Below, piece by piece: positions 8,115 through 17,154 of a stretch of 64,000 nucleotides of DNA (positions are counted from its first letter, which is position 1; every line of letters starts with the position of its first letter). Source of the stretch: Actinobacillus lignieresii (GTDB lineage Bacteria > Pseudomonadota > Gammaproteobacteria > Enterobacterales > Pasteurellaceae); the NCBI RefSeq assembly GCF_900444945.1, contig NZ_UFRM01000001.1:196501-260500 (forward strand). The letters run 5' to 3'. The notes beneath the pieces are model-generated. The model saw nothing but the letters and a program-made list of their open reading frames with translations, was not told where the DNA came from and made no database searches. The translations under genes and the position numbers were made by a program.

Positions 8115-9080
8115 ATGAAACTCGCCAAAATAGCCGCATTATCGGCTTTCGTTACCGGTGTCGCTTATGCGCAACAACCTACTTTAGTCGTTTATACTTA
8201 CGATTCGTTTTCATCGGATTGGGGACCTGCTCCTAAATTAGAACCCTTATTTGAAGCGCAATGCCAATGTGACGTGAAATTTATGCCGTTTAAAGACGGT
8301 ATTACTATGCTAAACCGTATTCGTTTGGAAGGAAAAAAAACAAAAGCGGACGTAATGTTGGGCATTGATAATTTCACGATGGCGGAAGCGGAAAAAACCG
8401 GTTTGTTTGCCGCACACGATTTAACCGTGTCTTCATTAAATTGGCAGAACAAAACGTTTTATCCGTATGATTATAGCGAGTATGCGTTTGTTTATGATAA
8501 AGAAAAATTGGCAAATCCGCCGAAATCATTAAAAGAATTAGTCGAACGTCAAGATTTAAAAGTGATTTATCAAGACCCTCGTACCAGTACGGTTGGACGC
8601 GGCTTATTATTTTGGCTAAATACGGTATATGGCGAGCAAGCCGAGCAAGCATGGAAAATGTTAGCGAAACATACCGTTACGGTAGGGAAAGGCTGGTCGG
8701 AAACTTATAGTGCCTTTTTAAAAGGGGAATCGGATTTAGTCTTGAGCTATTCAACCTCTCCGCTTTATCATCAATGGCATGATAAAACCGATAAATATGT
8801 TGCCGCCCAATTTAGCGAAGGGCATTTGGTTCAAACGGAAGTTGCCGCTATTTTAAACGGCAGTAAGCAAAAAGTATTGGCTAAGCAATTTTTAGCTTTC
8901 TTACATCAGCCCGAAGCGCAGAAAGTAATTTCTTATCATAATGTAATGAAACCAGTGGTTGGATCAGTTCCCGATTCTGTATTTGATAAGTTGCCGGATT
9001 ATAAGCCGTTAGCGTTTAAAATGCCTGATGCAACGCAAGTGAAGACGTGGTTGGCGACTTGGACAAAAAGTTGGCAATAA
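8115..9080 (+). CDS. thiB: ThiB (TbpA), periplasmic thiamine-binding protein
   Basis: Solute-binding protein for thiamine, TMP and TPP of the ThiBPQ ABC importer. The ATG at 8115 follows GAAGGA at 8104-8109; an earlier in-frame start would translate the riboswitch and is rejected. The signal peptide is short (KLAKIAALSAFVTGVAYA, cut before QQPT). The family opening TLVVYTYDSFSSDWGPAP is present and the length of 321 aa matches E. coli ThiB (327). The gene is controlled by the TPP riboswitch. Oddly, thiP and thiQ do not follow: a terminator comes at 9102 and then dksA, so the rest of the transporter must be elsewhere. Confidence 0.95.
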   Translation: MKLAKIAALSAFVTGVAYAQQPTLVVYTYDSFSSDWGPAPKLEPLFEAQCQCDVKFMPFKDGITMLNRIRLEGKKTKADVMLGIDNFTMAEAEKTGLFAAHDLTVSSLNWQNKTFYPYDYSEYAFVYDKEKLANPPKSLKELVERQDLKVIYQDPRTSTVGRGLLFWLNTVYGEQAEQAWKMLAKHTVTVGKGWSETYSAFLKGESDLVLSYSTSPLYHQWHDKTDKYVAAQFSEGHLVQTEVAAILNGSKQKVLAKQFLAFLHQPEAQKVISYHNVMKPVVGSVPDSVFDKLPDYKPLAFKMPDATQVKTWLATWTKSWQ

Positions 9081-9101
9081 AATAATTATGAATATTTTTT
9101 C

Positions 9102-9125
9102 ATGGCTAAAGGAATCTTTAGCCAT
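9102..9125 (+). terminator. Terminator after thiB
   Basis: ATGGCTAAAG pairs with CTTTAGCCAT around GAAT, followed by TTTTC. It isolates thiB as a single-gene unit. The rest of the gap to dksA (9126-9288) holds a degenerate uptake word (9140) and AT-rich promoter-like sequence. Confidence 0.85.
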
Positions 9126-9288
9126 TTTTCTTGTCTGCTAAGCGGTGAAAATTATAAAAATTTTTGCAAAATCTAATTGCCAAAAGGGATTACATTTGCT
9201 ATTTATACGCCCTTTCGAATTAGCGTAAAAATTTTAGTTTGAATTTATACTGAATTTAGGATGATCTCATCCAACAAGGAGTGAAATT

Positions 9289-9738
9289 ATGTCTCAAGTG
9301 GCAAGCACCACTTCATTAGGTTTATTAGCTTTAGCAGGCGTAACACCTTACCAACCGAAAAAAGACGAAGAATATATGAATGATGCCCAAAAAGAGCATT
9401 TTCGTAAAATTCTTCGTGCATGGCATGTGCAGATTATGGACGAAGCTGAGCGTACAAAAAACCAAATGCAGGAAGAAGTCGCTAATTTTGCTGATCCTGC
9501 GGATCGTGCCACTCAGGAAGAAGAATTCAGTCTTGAATTAAGAAACCGTGATCGTGAGCGTAAGTTGCTTAAAAAAATCGAGCAAACGTTAAATAGTATT
9601 GCCGAAGATGAATACGGTTACTGCGAAACTTGCGGTGTCGAAATCGGTTTACGCCGTTTAGAAGCTCGCCCGACGGCGGATATGTGTATCGACTGTAAAA
9701 CCCTTGCAGAGATCCGTGAAAAGCAAATGGGCTTATAA
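9289..9738 (+). CDS. dksA: DksA, RNA polymerase-binding transcription factor
   Basis: Enters the secondary channel of RNA polymerase and, with ppGpp, controls rRNA and amino acid promoters. The protein has 149 aa (E. coli 151), with a coiled-coil region from about residue 35 to 110 and the C4 zinc finger CETC...CIDC near residues 115-138. The ATG at 9289 follows AAGGAG. As in enterobacteria it precedes pcnB-folK, though without gluQ in between. Confidence 0.97.
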   Translation: MSQVASTTSLGLLALAGVTPYQPKKDEEYMNDAQKEHFRKILRAWHVQIMDEAERTKNQMQEEVANFADPADRATQEEEFSLELRNRDRERKLLKKIEQTLNSIAEDEYGYCETCGVEIGLRRLEARPTADMCIDCKTLAEIREKQMGL

Positions 9739-9770
9739 GCTTAATTAAGAATGGATAAACGGCAATGAGT

Positions 9771-9793
9771 ATGGACAATGTTACATTGTCCAT
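9771..9793 (+). terminator. Terminator between dksA and pcnB
   Basis: ATGGACAATG pairs perfectly with CATTGTCCAT around TTA and is followed by TATTTTTATTTT. The first ATG of the open pcnB frame (9778) lies inside this hairpin, one reason to reject it as the start. Confidence 0.85.
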
Positions 9794-9864
9794 TATTTTT
9801 ATTTTATGCTTATTTAAGGATTGCCGGTTATCAATCGATTAATTTTATTCCCTCGAGGTGGATT

Positions 9865-11418
9865 ATTTTTAACTATATTAAGTCGTTGTTTTCTCGACAA
9901 AAAAAAACAAAAAAACAACCGCTTGTAGAACAAGAAACGCTTAATGTTAAGCAAGAAAGAAGAATTAAAGCGGTAGAGGCACAATCTAAATCCAAACGTC
10001 CTGTTGCTAACTTTAGTGAACAGCCCGAACGTTCTGCTAAGAAATCGAAAAAAAATTCGGATCTCCCTTCTCATTTATTGCACAAAAAATTTACTGTAAA
10101 TGCCGGACACTATGATATTACACCGAAAGCTTTTCCTAAAAATGCGTTAGCGATTGTTGAAAAATTACAGCGTGCCGGTTTTGAGGCTTATGTAGTCGGC
10201 GGTTGTATTCGAGATTTATTGTTGGGTCATAAACCGAAAGATTTTGACGTGGCAACCAACGCAAAACCGGAAGAAATTCAAAAAATCTTCGGGCGTCAAT
10301 GCCGTTTAATCGGACGTCGTTTCCGTTTAGCGCATATCGTTTTCGGCCGTGATATTTATGAAGTGGCGACTTTCCGAGCGGATCACGCCAGCCATAGCAG
10401 CGATAAGATTTCTAAAGTCAGTGAAGAAGGAATGTTATTGCGTGATAATGTGTACGGCACCTTACGCGAAGATGCGCAACGCCGTGATTTTAGCGTGAAT
10501 TCGCTCTATTATGATCCGAAACATAACTTGATTTTCGACTTCTTCGACGGTATTGCGGATCTGAAAGCGGGAAAACTGCGTTTGATCGGTGATCCGGTGG
10601 TGCGTTATCAAGAAGATCCGGTACGAATGTTACGCGCGGTTCGTTTTATGGCAAAATTGGATATGTTTTTGGATAAACCGAGCGATACGCCGATTCGTGA
10701 ATTGGCGCATTTATTGAAAAACATTCCGGCGGCGCGTTTATTTGACGAATCGTTGAAATTATTTCAATCGGGACAAGGTTTTAAAACCTATCAATTAATG
10801 CGTCAATACGGCTTATTCGAGCAGTTATTTCCGGTACTTACGCCGTTTTTTACCGAACGTAACGATTCGAATGCGGAGCGTATGTTAAGTAAAGCGCTGA
10901 ATTCGACCGATGAGCGTATTCGTGATAATTTACGGGTAAATCCGGCATTTTTATTCGCTGCATTACTATGGTATCCGTTGCGAGAGAAAATGGAACTGCT
11001 TAAAAATGAGGGCGGTTTAAACAGTCATGACGCAATGATGTTAGCGGCGAATGATGTATTAGCGGAAAGTTGTAAAGCGATTGCGTTACATCGCCGTCAT
11101 ACATCTGTCATTCGCGATATTTGGGCGTTACAATTCCAAATGGCCAAACGTTCGGGCAAACGTCCGCAGCAGACGTTGGAACACGTAAAATTCCGTGCGG
11201 GTTTTGATTTATTAGTAATGCGTGCCGAGATTGAGGGCGGCGATTTAGTCGAGCTTTCGGCATGGTGGCACGAATACCAATTTAGTAATGATACCCAACG
11301 TATGGAAATGCTCAAAGCGGTTAGAAATTTGCCGAATTTTGCAGGCGAAGAAAAGAAAAAACGTCGTCGTAAAACGTTTAGAAAGAGAAAGCCGGTAAAG
11401 AAAGTTTCGGCGGAATAA
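9865..11418 (+). CDS. pcnB: PcnB, poly(A) polymerase I, probable AUU start
   Basis: Adds poly(A) tails to RNA 3' ends, promoting decay and controlling plasmid copy number. The nucleotidyltransferase head is typical: VGGCIRDLLLGHKPKDFDVATNA, then RRFRLAHIVFG and the RRDFSVNSL block; the C-terminus is basic (KKKRRRKTFRKRK), as in E. coli. The frame is open from 9778, but there is no ribosome site there. GAGG at 9855-9858 is 6 nt before ATT 9865, and the resulting opening M-F-N-Y-I-K resembles that of E. coli PcnB (MFTRVANF), which is known to start at AUU. The length from 9865 is 517 aa, longer than E. coli (465) mostly in the N-terminal linker. Confidence 0.9.
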   Translation: MFNYIKSLFSRQKKTKKQPLVEQETLNVKQERRIKAVEAQSKSKRPVANFSEQPERSAKKSKKNSDLPSHLLHKKFTVNAGHYDITPKAFPKNALAIVEKLQRAGFEAYVVGGCIRDLLLGHKPKDFDVATNAKPEEIQKIFGRQCRLIGRRFRLAHIVFGRDIYEVATFRADHASHSSDKISKVSEEGMLLRDNVYGTLREDAQRRDFSVNSLYYDPKHNLIFDFFDGIADLKAGKLRLIGDPVVRYQEDPVRMLRAVRFMAKLDMFLDKPSDTPIRELAHLLKNIPAARLFDESLKLFQSGQGFKTYQLMRQYGLFEQLFPVLTPFFTERNDSNAERMLSKALNSTDERIRDNLRVNPAFLFAALLWYPLREKMELLKNEGGLNSHDAMMLAANDVLAESCKAIALHRRHTSVIRDIWALQFQMAKRSGKRPQQTLEHVKFRAGFDLLVMRAEIEGGDLVELSAWWHEYQFSNDTQRMEMLKAVRNLPNFAGEEKKKRRRKTFRKRKPVKKVSAE

Positions 11419-11487
11419 ATTGAAATATGGCGCAAGTGAGAGCTTGTGCCTTTTCTTTTAGTTAAATTGACGGAAACGGAGAGTAGG

Positions 11488-11958
11488 ATGAAAACGGTTT
11501 ATATCGCTTTAGGTTCCAATTTGGATAATCCGCTTGAACAGCTGAAACAAGCGGTTGAATCTTTGAAAACATTTGCGACCAATTTTGAAGTTAGTCCGTT
11601 CTACGGCAGTAAGCCGGTCGGGCCGCAAGATCAGCCGGATTACGTGAATGCGGTGGCAAAATTTGAAACGGATTTAAGCGCATTGGCATTACTTGATAAA
11701 TTACAGAGTATCGAGAATGCGCAAGGGCGAGTCAGAGTTCGCCGCTGGGGAGAACGTACGCTGGATTTGGATATTATCTTATACGGCGATGAACAGATTC
11801 AAAACGAGCGTTTAATCGTGCCGCATATTGAAATGAAAAATCGTGAGTTTGTGATTGTACCGATGTATGATCTTACCCCCGATTTAGTGCTGCCAAGCGG
11901 TGAAAAATTAGCGGAAATTTACCAACAGTTTAAACATCATCAAATGATGACGTTCTAA
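11488..11958 (+). CDS. folK: FolK, 6-hydroxymethyl-dihydropterin pyrophosphokinase (HPPK)
   Basis: Transfers pyrophosphate from ATP to 6-hydroxymethyl-7,8-dihydropterin in folate synthesis. The ATG at 11488 with the peptide MKTVYIALGSNLDNP is the classic HPPK opening and is preceded by GAGAGTAGG; the frame is open further upstream but without support. The PQDQPDYVNAV and RWGERTLDLDIILYG motifs hold the pterin- and ATP-site residues. 156 aa matches E. coli (159). It follows pcnB as in enterobacteria. Confidence 0.96.
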   Translation: MKTVYIALGSNLDNPLEQLKQAVESLKTFATNFEVSPFYGSKPVGPQDQPDYVNAVAKFETDLSALALLDKLQSIENAQGRVRVRRWGERTLDLDIILYGDEQIQNERLIVPHIEMKNREFVIVPMYDLTPDLVLPSGEKLAEIYQQFKHHQMMTF

Positions 11959-11963
11959 TTACA

Positions 11964-11987
11964 AATGCACGGGATATTCCGTGCATT
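11964..11987 (+). terminator. Terminator after folK
   Basis: AATGCACGG pairs with CCGTGCATT around a six-base loop and is followed by TTTTTAT. It lies between convergent folK and ynbE. Confidence 0.85.
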
Positions 11988-11998
11988 TTTTATACGTA

Positions 11999-12220
11999 TT
12001 ATTTTATCGGTGTTTCGACCACAGCTTCCGATTTCGCCGCTTTATTATCCGAGGTTTGCAATACGGCACGAGATTTTTCATCGAATTTCACATCAATGCG
12101 ATGATCAACCACCACATTCATATTAATCGTAATTCCTTCCGCCGGCGTTTCAAGCTGTACTTTAGGGGTACAAGCGGTCAAATTTAGGCAAAAAATTGCA
12201 AAAAGTAGGCTTTTTCTCAT
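11999..12220 (-). CDS. ynbE: YnbE-like outer membrane lipoprotein
   Basis: Small lipoprotein of 73 aa. The signal peptide ends in the lipobox LTAC (Cys17), and the conserved EGITINMNVVVDHRID stretch matches the YnbE family. In E. coli, YnbE sits in the outer membrane and forms a stacked beta bridge with YdbH for intermembrane phospholipid transport. The ATG overlaps the ydbH stop by 4 nt (ATGA), so the two are coupled. E. coli ydbL, normally the third gene, is absent here. Confidence 0.88.
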   Translation of the reverse strand: MRKSLLFAIFCLNLTACTPKVQLETPAEGITINMNVVVDHRIDVKFDEKSRAVLQTSDNKAAKSEAVVETPIK

Positions 12221-14946
12221 TTTCTTTTATCTAACTGCTGGTAAATCGAATTTTCAATATTTTGCTCGACATAAGAACCTGAATTGATCATATGCCAGAG
12301 GTTAAAAATATTCTCTTTATGATGATAATTAAAGTTAATTTTAGCTTTTTCTTGCTGATTTAGCCGCATTTTTAATTTGGCGTCCAATATCATTTCGCCA
12401 CTTGATCCAACATTCATCAAGCTGCGTAAATCGGTAATTTTGGTATCATTCAGCAAATAGAGCAATAATCGTTCGGAATAGCCGCTGGTTTGTGAAATCG
12501 CTTTCATTAATTCGGGCTGAATTTTTAAATTAGATTCCACAGCTTGAGTCAGTAAGCCGTCACATACATAGCACGGTTTACCTTCCAACCAAAACGGTAA
12601 GGTGGCATTAGCTTTGCCTTTTAGCTCAATTTGTTGATATTGCACCAATTCGAGAATACGTTCGAAATTGATATTCGCTAATTTTAGATAGGCAATTTGG
12701 GTTTGCGGTAAGGCAAATTGCTCGACGCTCAATGTACCGTCCAATAAATTCATCGAAAGTTGTTTGAGCATTAACGGCTTGTGACGGCTATAAGGATAAT
12801 GCCCGAACACTTTTACATGAATATTCTCAATCGGTAAACCAATATTCAGTTGCCCGATTTTTAAATCGATAGGCTGCTTCAGACCAAAATCAAACTCGTT
12901 ATCCTGTAAGCGGTAGGGCAGGTTAAATTCAATCGCTTTCGCTTCACCGTTCGGCATGGAAAGTGCGGCATTACGAATAGCAAAATGCCCGCCGGCAATA
13001 ATACCTTTTTCCGCACTGGCACTAAAAGCGGTTTCGCCTCGTACCGTACCGTCGGTAATCAGCCAATGTTGGCGAAACGGAATTAACGGTTGGAATACTT
13101 TTGCAGATTGTTCTTTCCAGTATAATCGCCCGATGAGTTCGCTTGCGGTTTTAGTCAATTTACGACGAGCGAATAATTTAAGCGGTTCGATTTTATCCCC
13201 TTGTAGCTCGCCTTTTAAATTTAGGTTTTCAATTTCGCCGTTTACTTGTAATTTTGCCGACGGCGAGGGAATGATACCGCCGTAATCAAAACGCATTTCC
13301 GGCGATTTAATTTGGACGCCGCCGTCCAATTGCCATTTTTGATAGGCGAATTTAACTGGCTCAAGCAAGCTTAATTCGGTTTTGGGTATATAGACGCCTT
13401 GTTGATGAATTTTGCCTAATTCGCCGTTTAATTCGTTGAGTCGGACTAAATTCCGATGCCAATCGCCCCGTCCGCTGATCTTAAGTTTACCGGCGATCGT
13501 ATGGATATTGGTATCGCCCCAAACTTTCCATTGCCACAGATCTTTGACCGCATTGTTATCCGGCGCATCTTCAAAAAAGTCTAATTGTCCGATTTTGAAG
13601 TGCTTCGCAAAACCGTCCAGATGTAGATTGATATTTTTAAAATCGGGGCTTTCGCCTTTGAATACCGCATGCAACCGCCCGTTTACCCCATATTTGTTAA
13701 TCTGAATACCGGCAAGCGGGAAACGTAAATCGTGGATTGCCAGTAAGCGTTGTTTACCGACTAAACGTAATAATGACTTAGGCTGAAACTTGACATTCAG
13801 ATCATTAAATTTACCGCTAAATGCCACCGGCACGGTGCTGTACAAAATAAAATCGTCATATTTCACGTTACCGGTAATTTGAAACGGCATATTTAAGCCG
13901 TCGGCTTGCAATTCGCCGTCACGGCTTTCCAACACGATATTCCCCTTACCGGCGGTTTTACTTTGTGATAACAAGTTAAAACGGAGATAGGTTTTGAGCG
14001 GGTAATAATCGCCGTTTGCAAAGCTGTTCGGTGTGAGTTTGGCATTGATAAAACCTTGTAGCGGAAAGTCTTCCAACCAATCCCAATAGAATTTACCCTG
14101 TTTAATTTCAAGGGTTTGTCCATCAAAACGGAATGGAAAATTTAAACGATTTTGCGGCGCCGTTTCGGAGGCGAAAGCCCAATCGCCGATCAAGTGATTT
14201 TGTTCATCGGTTTGCCAACTAAGTAAAGAGCTGCCTTCTCGAATCACTTCATTTGCGATCATTTCTTTCGGTAGAATCCAATGATAATCGCCTTCAAATT
14301 GTGACGGAATCGCAAGTAAATCTTTCTGGTTCAAGTGGGTGGAAAACAGTAGATTGTGTTTTTCCCGTTCGCTCGGTTGATAGCTTAGATTGCCGGAAAG
14401 GGTTTGGTTGGCAAATTCCGCAGTTAATTCGACCGCTTGTTGGCGGACGGAAGCGGTCAATTTTTGCTGAAAAAAGGTAAATTTGCCGTAGCTTGGCGTA
14501 GTTAGCAATTGCGCTAAACGAGGATGCAAATCATCGGGCAAATTTCTCCAATGTAACGCTTTAATTTCCGCTTCGCCTTCCGGTAACAACGCTAAAATCG
14601 GCGTAAGAGAAAAGGCGGATGACGATTTATCCGAGACGGGTAAGCGGCTTAAACATTGATAATCCAGTATCGCTGTATCTAACGATACACGATTTTTACT
14701 CTGCCAATGCATGGCAAGATTATCGACGGTAATTAAGGGACAATTTTGATAAGCGAGAGAAAATTGCGCTAAATTTGCATTGTCCAAATTCGCTTGAATG
14801 CCGCCGGCGGGCGTTTGAATTTGCCAGCCGTCCGGCAGAAACCAATTGGTTAGCGTGGCAAGTTGCTTACCTGAAAGCAGTGTCGCACCGCCGACAATCA
14901 GCAGTGCAACCAAAATCCCGATAACAAGTAAGCCGCGTTTTAGCAT
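12217..14946 (-). CDS. ydbH: YdbH, AsmA-like intermembrane lipid transport protein
   Basis: Large periplasm-spanning protein of 909 aa anchored by one N-terminal helix (about residues 5-24). The rest is a long beta-rich repeat series, as in the AsmA-like proteins YhdP, TamB and YdbH that bridge inner and outer membranes and carry phospholipids. The C-terminus (YNYHKENIFNLWHMINSG) carries the family DUF signature. Its stop overlaps ynbE and its start overlaps the upstream membrane gene stop by one base, so all three are translationally linked. Identity rests on size, topology and the ynbE partner. Confidence 0.88.
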   Translation of the reverse strand: MLKRGLLVIGILVALLIVGGATLLSGKQLATLTNWFLPDGWQIQTPAGGIQANLDNANLAQFSLAYQNCPLITVDNLAMHWQSKNRVSLDTAILDYQCLSRLPVSDKSSSAFSLTPILALLPEGEAEIKALHWRNLPDDLHPRLAQLLTTPSYGKFTFFQQKLTASVRQQAVELTAEFANQTLSGNLSYQPSEREKHNLLFSTHLNQKDLLAIPSQFEGDYHWILPKEMIANEVIREGSSLLSWQTDEQNHLIGDWAFASETAPQNRLNFPFRFDGQTLEIKQGKFYWDWLEDFPLQGFINAKLTPNSFANGDYYPLKTYLRFNLLSQSKTAGKGNIVLESRDGELQADGLNMPFQITGNVKYDDFILYSTVPVAFSGKFNDLNVKFQPKSLLRLVGKQRLLAIHDLRFPLAGIQINKYGVNGRLHAVFKGESPDFKNINLHLDGFAKHFKIGQLDFFEDAPDNNAVKDLWQWKVWGDTNIHTIAGKLKISGRGDWHRNLVRLNELNGELGKIHQQGVYIPKTELSLLEPVKFAYQKWQLDGGVQIKSPEMRFDYGGIIPSPSAKLQVNGEIENLNLKGELQGDKIEPLKLFARRKLTKTASELIGRLYWKEQSAKVFQPLIPFRQHWLITDGTVRGETAFSASAEKGIIAGGHFAIRNAALSMPNGEAKAIEFNLPYRLQDNEFDFGLKQPIDLKIGQLNIGLPIENIHVKVFGHYPYSRHKPLMLKQLSMNLLDGTLSVEQFALPQTQIAYLKLANINFERILELVQYQQIELKGKANATLPFWLEGKPCYVCDGLLTQAVESNLKIQPELMKAISQTSGYSERLLLYLLNDTKITDLRSLMNVGSSGEMILDAKLKMRLNQQEKAKINFNYHHKENIFNLWHMINSGSYVEQNIENSIYQQLDKRK

Positions 14947-15770
14947 TAGATCATATTAGTGAACGGATAAAGCATTGCCAATAAAGTGGCTAACGTCCAA
15001 CCGAGCGGATTTTTAATTTGTTTTTCGCCTTTGCCGAGTAATAGCCAAGCGAGCAATGCGAAAATCACAAATTGCACGATAAAATAAAGCGCATAAGGCA
15101 ATAACGCCGTATCCGGCATAATTTGCAATTGTTGGTAAAGTACGAAAGCACTCCACAAATAATTGAATACCAATACGATAAGTGCAAGCTGTACTAATAA
15201 TTTAAAAAAGACGTCAAGACGACTTTTCGCCAACATTAAATACCAACCGGCAAGTAAAATACCGAGTAACAGTTGAGCGAAATTATTCGCTCGAATCCCG
15301 TTAAACAAAGACGGAAGTTCAATCCAGTAAATGGCTAAATACTGAATCATACCGACTGCCAGAATACCGAAAGCACAGTAAATTAACGTATTTATCGGTT
15401 TTTCACGGGCGGTAAACAACCAATAAAAAAGACCGAGCATCAAAGATGCCACGCCGGTAAGTGCCATTGGGTTATGTTTCGGCGTAAAGCCGATTGAATA
15501 AATAAAATTGCCGAGAGAAAACAGCATAAAAAATTTCAAGACAAACAACAGCCTACCGGTTTGTCCCGGGCAAATTTCCCCTTTCCATAACACAAAAAAG
15601 ATAATGAGGTTAGTAATGAAAAAAGCGAGCAAATACGGCGAAATAAAAATAGCGTTTTGCGGGGCAAAATAGTGATTAAGAAACATTTGCACAAACAGCA
15701 TTAATACCATTGGTAAAAGTGCGTGTGTGGCAACGTCATATTTTTTTTCGGAATTGTGATCGTGTGACAT
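14946..15770 (-). CDS. Unknown polytopic membrane protein coupled to ydbH-ynbE
   Basis: I do not recognise this 274-aa protein. It begins with a hydrophilic His-containing tail (MSHDHNSEKKYD) followed by about eight hydrophobic helices with few charged residues, and there is one Cys in the loop GEICPGQTG. Its stop codon shares a base with the ydbH start, so it is the first gene of a three-gene unit with the intermembrane lipid bridge. That position makes an inner-membrane role connected with lipid transport possible, but nothing in the sequence itself shows a function. The start ATG at 15770 has an AT-rich upstream region and no strong ribosome site. Confidence 0.8.
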   Translation of the reverse strand: MSHDHNSEKKYDVATHALLPMVLMLFVQMFLNHYFAPQNAIFISPYLLAFFITNLIIFFVLWKGEICPGQTGRLLFVLKFFMLFSLGNFIYSIGFTPKHNPMALTGVASLMLGLFYWLFTAREKPINTLIYCAFGILAVGMIQYLAIYWIELPSLFNGIRANNFAQLLLGILLAGWYLMLAKSRLDVFFKLLVQLALIVLVFNYLWSAFVLYQQLQIMPDTALLPYALYFIVQFVIFALLAWLLLGKGEKQIKNPLGWTLATLLAMLYPFTNMI

Positions 15771-15862
15771 AAATTAAACGGATAAGCTAAATTGGAAAAT
15801 GATTTTGATGTGGAATTATGCCATAATACACGCAGTTTTTTAACTTAAATAAGGAATGAACT

Positions 15863-16270
15863 ATGCGAATTTTACATACTATGTTACGTGTGGGCGACTT
15901 AGATCGTTCAATTAAATTTTATACCGAAGTATTAGGTATGCGTTTACTTCGTACCAGCGAAAACCCTCAATATAAATATTCATTAGCATTCGTCGGTTAT
16001 GCGGACGAAAGTGAAAGTGCGGTAATCGAATTAACTTATAACTGGGGCGTAGAAAGTTATGAGTTAGGTACGGCATTCGGTCACGTGGCGTTAGGCGTGG
16101 ATGACATTTATGCAACGATCGAAAGCGTACGTGCGGCGGGCGGTAAAATTACGCGTGAGCCGGGTCCGGTATTAGGCGGAAAAACGGTCATCGCGTTTGC
16201 CGAAGATCCGGACGGTTATAAAATCGAGTTTATCGAAAATAAAAATGCACAGGCTGCATTAGGTAACTAA
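15863..16270 (+). CDS. gloA: GloA, lactoylglutathione lyase (glyoxalase I)
   Basis: Converts the methylglyoxal-glutathione hemithioacetal to S-lactoylglutathione. The 135-aa length and the metal ligands His5, Glu56, His74 and Glu122 coincide with E. coli GloA. Motifs [20 protein letters not shown] and the [12 protein letters not shown] end are diagnostic. The ATG follows AAGGAATGA. It diverges from the membrane gene at 15770 across about 90 bp. Confidence 0.97.
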   Translation: MRILHTMLRVGDLDRSIKFYTEVLGMRLLRTSENPQYKYSLAFVGYADESESAVIELTYNWGVESYELGTAFGHVALGVDDIYATIESVRAAGGKITREPGPVLGGKTVIAFAEDPDGYKIEFIENKNAQAALGN

Positions 16271-16315
16271 TCATATTTGCCGAAAAATAGAAATCCCTAA
16301 CTATTTTTATGGCGT

Positions 16316-16369
16316 AAGCGGTCAAATTTTGAGGAAATTTTGCAAATTCTCTTTAAAATCCGACCGCTT
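16316..16369. repeat. Inverted pair of DNA-uptake words (gloA-rnt gap)
   Basis: AAGCGGTC at 16316-16323 and GACCGCTT at 16362-16369 face each other with AAATTTT and AAAAT extensions. The pair can fold as a hairpin and may act as the gloA terminator, as reported for paired uptake signals in Pasteurellaceae. Confidence 0.8.
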
Positions 16370-16409
16370 TTTCTTTAGACGGATAGAGATTGTCCGTAAT
16401 GAACAGACA

Positions 16410-17066
16410 ATGACAGAACAAGTAACAGACTATAATTTCTTAAAAAATCGTTTTCGCGGCTATTTACCGGTCATTATTGATGTGGAAACCGCCGGATTGA
16501 ATGCGCAAACCGACGCTTTATTGGAACTGGCGGCAATCACGGTCAAAATGGATGAGAACGGTTATTTGGTGCCGGATCAAAAATGCCATTTTCATATTCA
16601 GCCGTTTGAAGGGGCGAATATCAATCCCGATTCGCTAAAATTTAACGGCATTGATATTGATAACCCGTTGCGCGGTGCGGTGCCGGAAAATATTGCGATT
16701 CCCGAAATGTTTAAAATGGTACGCCGTGCAATGAAAGAGCAAGGTTGCCAGCGCGCGGTGATTGTGGCGCACAATGCGACTTTCGATCAGGCGTTCGTAC
16801 AAGCGGCGGTAAAGCGTATCAATGCGAAGCGTGATCCGTTCCATCCGTTTGCAATGTTTGATACCGCAACGCTTGCCGGTTTTATGTACGGGCAAACCGT
16901 CTTAGTCAAAGCCTGCCAAATGGCAAAAATTCCGTTTGACGGTAAACAGGCGCATTCTGCCTTATATGATACGGAAAAAACTACAGAGTTATTCTGTGCA
17001 ATGGTAAATCGCTTAAAAGACCTCGGCGGTTTTCCGCTCATAAGTGATAACTCATCAGAAGTATAA
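16410..17066 (+). CDS. rnt: RNase T, 3'-5' exoribonuclease
   Basis: Trims 3' ends of tRNA and other stable RNAs. DEDD exonuclease motifs are [10 protein letters not shown] (Asp and Glu), NATFDQAF (Asp) and [10 protein letters not shown] (His and Asp). The chosen ATG 16410 gives [20 protein letters not shown], matching the family N-terminus, and 218 aa (E. coli 215); the frame open upstream crosses the uptake-word hairpin and is rejected. It is followed by an inverted uptake pair. Confidence 0.96.
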   Translation: MTEQVTDYNFLKNRFRGYLPVIIDVETAGLNAQTDALLELAAITVKMDENGYLVPDQKCHFHIQPFEGANINPDSLKFNGIDIDNPLRGAVPENIAIPEMFKMVRRAMKEQGCQRAVIVAHNATFDQAFVQAAVKRINAKRDPFHPFAMFDTATLAGFMYGQTVLVKACQMAKIPFDGKQAHSALYDTEKTTELFCAMVNRLKDLGGFPLISDNSSEV

Positions 17067-17079
17067 TTTGAGTAAAAAT

Positions 17080-17133
17080 AAGCGGTCTATTTTCCTGATT
17101 TTTTTGCAAAAAAGTCGGGAAAATAGACCGCTT
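17080..17133. terminator. 16-bp inverted uptake-word hairpin, likely bidirectional terminator
   Basis: AAGCGGTCTATTTTCC (17080-17095) and its exact complement (17118-17133) flank a T-rich loop. It lies between convergent rnt and the Nramp-like gene. The arms are extended uptake words, so one sequence probably serves both uptake and termination. Confidence 0.8.
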
Positions 17134-17154
17134 GTATATTTCCAGCTAGTCTAA

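Noticed and set aside
9778..9864. pcnB starting at ATG 9778
   Set aside because: The ATG is in the arm of the dksA terminator hairpin and lacks a ribosome site; the added peptide does not look like PcnB.
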